Positions 60,299 through 64,000 of a stretch of 64,000 bases of DNA are shown one piece after another (position 1 is the first letter of the stretch; the number at the start of each line of letters is the position of its first letter). Source of the DNA: Engraulis encrasicolus (taxonomy: Eukaryota > Chordata > Actinopteri > Clupeiformes > Engraulidae); NCBI RefSeq assembly GCF_034702125.1, contig NC_085866.1, positions 9,399,598 through 9,463,597 of the forward strand, read 5' to 3'. The translations under genes were made by a program, and so were the position numbers. A model generated the notes under the pieces. The model worked only from the letters and a program-made list of their open reading frames with translations. It ran no database searches and had not been told where the DNA came from.

Positions 60299-63200
60299 AG
60301 TATGCTTGCCATGCGGCAAGCATACTATTGTTATTCCCCCGTTTCCGGGTTATTAGTATGCTTGCCATGCGGCAAGCATACTATTGTTATTCCCCCGTTT
60401 CCCCTTTTTATTTTTTTTTATTTTCTCCTTCCGTCTACGAACGGTTCGTTTTGAAGAACCGCTCAAGATAGAAAGTCCGTTCAAACACCGAAACGTTCGG
60501 CTCGGTCAGACGACCAGGATTTGTATTTTTCACAGGGGTACCTCAAACTCTGTGTAGCGCCACCAGCAGGTCAAAGTTGCAAGTACATTACAGGGATGTA
60601 ACTTTTGAATCCGTTGGTCTGATTTCAAAAACTTGGTATCCCTGGAATCCGTGGGCCACCAAGCCGAATCCAAATGCACCCTATTTATGACGTTCATTTT
60701 CCGCCTGAAAAGTTTTTCGCCATTTTGGAATTTTGTGAAAATCAATAAAAATGACGCCCCCCGCCCACAATTTTTGACCGGATCATCACGAAAATTCTAT
60801 GAGGGCATCTTCGGAACTGAGATAATATTATCCTAAAAGTCCTGGAAAACGATTGATCAAACCGTTTTCAAACAGGAGCCAATCAAAGTTGGCGGCGAGG
60901 GACGCCAAACAGTGGAAGTCGAGGCTCATATCTCGGCCAACGGCTACCTTGTATCACAACCCAATTTCATACACATAATCAACACTATCTTCAGAGGACA
61001 CGTCAAGATTTCCGTGTAAAATTGCGCCACTAGGGGGCGCTATCAATAAGGCAACAAAATATGTGTTTTTTAAACGATATTAGCCCGTACTGACTTCAAA
61101 TCATTCAAACGCTTGGGTTATCGCTGCTGAAATCCTTGGTTCAAGCCGAATCCAACGCATACTATGCATGTCATATTTACAATCAAGAATTTCCCGCCAT
61201 TTTGACATAATTCAAAAGTCAAATAAAAGTGAAGCTCCGCCCACATATTTTTTGTCTGCTTGTCCTACAATTTTTGTCAGATGATCATTTGGACTATTGT
61301 CCACCTATGCTGGAATTTATAGAGCAATAGCTGAAAGCATCGGCGCACAGCAGCCAATCAAATTTGACAAACAAAGACAAACGCACCGTCGAAAACAGGT
61401 CGTTAAACTCATATCTCAGGCAAACGCCCTTGACAGATCTTAATGAAATTTCTCACTCACTGATCACCAGTACACACCCAGAGGGTACGTACCGAATTCA
61501 GTGCTATACGGCCACTGGAGGGGCTGCTATAGTTAGCGAAAAACAGGTGTTTTTGCACAATATGATCATACCAAACAGGAAGTTAGCTCATAGATCTAGA
61601 TAATGGTTAACTGTATGTTGTGTTATGCATGAAGGGCAGCATGTGCAGTTAGGAGCAAGTCATGCATGAAAGGCAAGGCTGGCGTGCAAGGGCAACGAAT
61701 TGCAAGACGGGCATGCATATACTCCAGCATTTGCTGTGAGGAAATGGCAATCTAGTTTTTAATTTTCTCTTTCCGTCTACGAACGGTTCGTTTTGAAGAA
61801 CCGCTCAAGGTTTAGGAAAATCCGTTCAAAGACCGAAACGTTCGGCTTGATAAGACGACCAGGATTTGTTATTTTTCACAGGGGTACCTCAAACTCTGTA
61901 GCGCCACCAGCAGGTCAAAGTTGCAAGTACATTAATTTGCTATAACTTTTGAAACCGTTTTGGTCGGAATTTCAAAAAACTTGGTATCCCTGAAAATCCT
62001 TGGGCCAAGCCGAATCCAATGCACCCTATGACGTCATTTTCCGCCTGGAAAGTTTTTCCGCCATTTTGAATTTTGTAAAAATCAATAAAAATGACACCCC
62101 GCCCACAATTTTTGACCGATCATCACGAAAATTCTACGAGGGCATCTTCGGACTGAGATACGTCGGCCCTAAAAGTCCTGGAACAATTGATCAAACCGTC
62201 TTTAAACAGGAGCCAATCAAAGTTGGCGGCGAAGACGCCAAACAGGAAGTGAGCTCATATCTCGGCAACGGCTACTTGTATCAGAACCCAGTTTCATACA
62301 CATAATCAGCACTATCTTCAAAGGACACGTAACGATTTTCGTGCAAATGTCGCCACTAGGGGGCGCTACAATAAGCAATAATGTGTTTTTGACGATATTA
62401 GCCCGTATATTTACTTCAATTCATCAAGAACGCTTGGTATCGTTGAAATCCTTGGCGTCAAGCCGAATCCAACGCATTACCTATGATGTCATATTTACAA
62501 TCATGGAAATTCCCGCCATTTTTGGACATATTCAAAAAATCAATAAAAATGAAGCTCCGCCCACAATTTTTGTCTGTCAGCTCGTCCTACAATTTTCTAT
62601 CAGACCACCATTGGACTATTTCTGCACCTATGCTGAAATTTACAGACAAATAGCTGAAAGCATCGGCGCACAGCAGCCATTCAAAATTGACAACAAAGGA
62701 CAAACGCACCATCCAAACAGAAGTTAGCTCATATCTCAGCAACGCCTCTTGACAGATTCTTAACGAAATTTCTCAACATTATCTCCAGTACATCCCAGAG
62801 GGTACCTACCAAATTCAGTGCAATACGGTCAATGGGGGCGCTAACGGTTAGTGAAAAAATGTGTTTTTGCCATGTGATAAATACAAAACAGGAAGAAGTT
62901 AGCTCATGTATAGATGGTTAACTGTATGCAGTGTACGCTATGAAGGGCAGCATATGCATGAAGGGCAGCTTATGCATGAAGGGCAAATTCATGCATGAAA
63001 GGCCAAGGCATGCATGAAGGGCAAACGAAATGCAAGAACGGGCAAGCATACTCCAGCATTTTCTGTGAGGAAATGCAATCTAGTTAGTATGCTTGCCATG
63101 CGGCAAGCATACTATTGTTATTCGTCCGGTTTCCGGCTTATTATTATTATTAATTTTCATCTATTTCTACGATCCATTCGTTTTGAAGAACCGCTCAAGA

Positions 63201-64000
63201 TAGAATAGAAAATCGTTCAAAGACGACAACGTTCGGCTCGGTGATCCGCTCTGGATTTGTATTTTTCACAGGGCTAACCTCAAACTCTCTAGCGCCTACC
63301 AGGCAGGTCAAAAGTTGGCAAATATTTAAAACATGCTATAACTTTGTTGAAACCGTTTGGTCGGAAATTTCAAAAACTTTGCGTTTATCCCTGGGAATCC
63401 TTGGACCAAGCCGAATTCCAAATGCACCCTTATGGGGTCATTTTCCGCATGTGAAAGTTTTTCCGCCATTCTTGAATTTTTGTGAAAATCAATAAAAAAT
63501 GGATGCCCCGCCCACATAATTTGTGAGTCGAATCGTCCACGAAAATTCTAGGGTGGGCATTCTTCCGGACTGAGATACATCTACCCTCTAAGGTCACTGG
63601 AACGATTGATCAAAACCGTCTTTCATTAACAGGAGGCCAATCAAGAGTTGGCGTGAAGAGAGACGCCAAAACAGGAAGTGGAGCGTTATATCTCGGGCAA
63701 CGGCTACGTTGTATCTGAGAAACCCAACTTTTATATACATCCATCAGGGACTTTCCCCAGAGTGAGACAAAAACAAATTATTTGTGGGTAAATACACCAC
63801 TAGGGGGCGCTCAATAAATAAAGCAAAAAAACGTTGTTTTTGCCGATATTGCGGCCTGTATTGGACCTTCAAATCATTCAAATGCTTGGTATCATTCGAA
63901 ATCCTTGGGTCAAGCCGAATCCAAACGCATATTCTTGATCGTCCATATTTTGCTAATCATCATTTGAATTTCCCGCCATTTTGACCATATTCAAAGAAAT
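60299..64000. repeat. ~1.4 kb tandem repeat with hairpin junctions
   Basis: Units start near 60299/60350, 61755 and 63084 and run past the window end. Each begins with TCTACGA.CG.TTCGTTTTG and AGAACCGCTCAAG and ends with GGGCA(G/A)..ATGCATGAA words and CTCCAGCATTT.CTGTGAGG. AGTATGCTTGCC-AT-GCGGCAAGCATACT, a near-perfect hairpin, marks junctions at 60299, 60357 and 63084. Each unit has two related half-units (AAGCCGAATCCAA...CGCCATTTT... CCGCCCAC) about 540 bp apart. Non-coding; possibly a Helitron-like or other rolling-circle element, but class unproven. Confidence 0.7.

Larger units (their letters stand above)
54707..60299. repeat. Segmental repeat copy B (interrupted)
   Basis: Direct-orientation counterpart of copy A, starting inside the gap. 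It lacks the piggyBac-like element of A but has its own insertion at 54975-56928. Many 1-2 base insertions relative to A occur from about 58430 onward. Confidence 0.8.

Noticed and set aside
60299..60390. CRISPR-like array of palindromic repeats
   Set aside because: Eukaryotic context, only a few copies, no spacer pattern; it is a hairpin in a tandem repeat.

Overview
The window looks like a piece of a teleost fish genome. It is AT-moderate and intron-rich, it carries long CA/GA microsatellites, and it is packed with the mobile-element set typical of fish: hAT and Harbinger-type MITEs, Tc1/mariner copies, L2-like LINE pieces, a tRNA-derived SINE, a gypsy-like LTR element and TTAA-targeting DNA transposons. 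The species cannot be fixed from the sequence alone.

Left part (1-11.3 kb): the 3' half of one host gene on the + strand, an ionotropic glutamate receptor (iGluR). Eight exons (1373-8938) splice with consistent phase into 438 residues: S1, M1, pore loop M2, M3, S2, M4 and a short tail. Ligand-contact residues are largely kept, but the near-invariant M3 gate motif SYTANLAAF is replaced and the Q/R site is Leu. The exon before M4 is flanked on both sides by minisatellites made from its own edges: nine upstream copies of its acceptor plus first ~35 nt, and five downstream copies of its 3' end plus donor.

Middle left (11.3-27.4 kb): no host gene recognised. There are several DNA-transposon relics, a 1.3 kb stretch sprinkled with a GACGGTGGTGAC word, and a nested stack: a Tc1-like element split into two halves, enclosing a gag-only gypsy-like LTR element and a 2.1 kb hAT element with a perfect 8-bp target duplication.

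Centre (27.4-34.9 kb): a 7.46 kb Kolobok-type transposon with TTAA target duplications. On + it encodes a multi-exon THAP-domain transposase that is now broken. On the opposite strand it carries a three-exon, apparently intact gene for a stand-alone P2X7 'ballast'-type cysteine/zinc domain protein. The unoccupied insertion site is preserved in two related copies near 51.0 and 57.5 kb. This is the most interesting system in the window.

Right part (35-47 kb): broken LINE reverse transcriptases, MITEs, four partial tandem copies of a HECT-like exon followed by a possible terminal exon with poly(A) signals, and a TA-flanked DNA element.

Far right (47.3-64 kb): a ~3.7 kb sequence present twice in direct orientation (copies A and B, either side of a 100-N gap). 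Each copy was interrupted by a different TTAA-type element, so each serves as the empty site for the other. The window ends in a ~1.4 kb tandem repeat with a strong hairpin at unit junctions. Copy B and this array show many 1-2 base indels relative to their siblings, which suggests local assembly noise.
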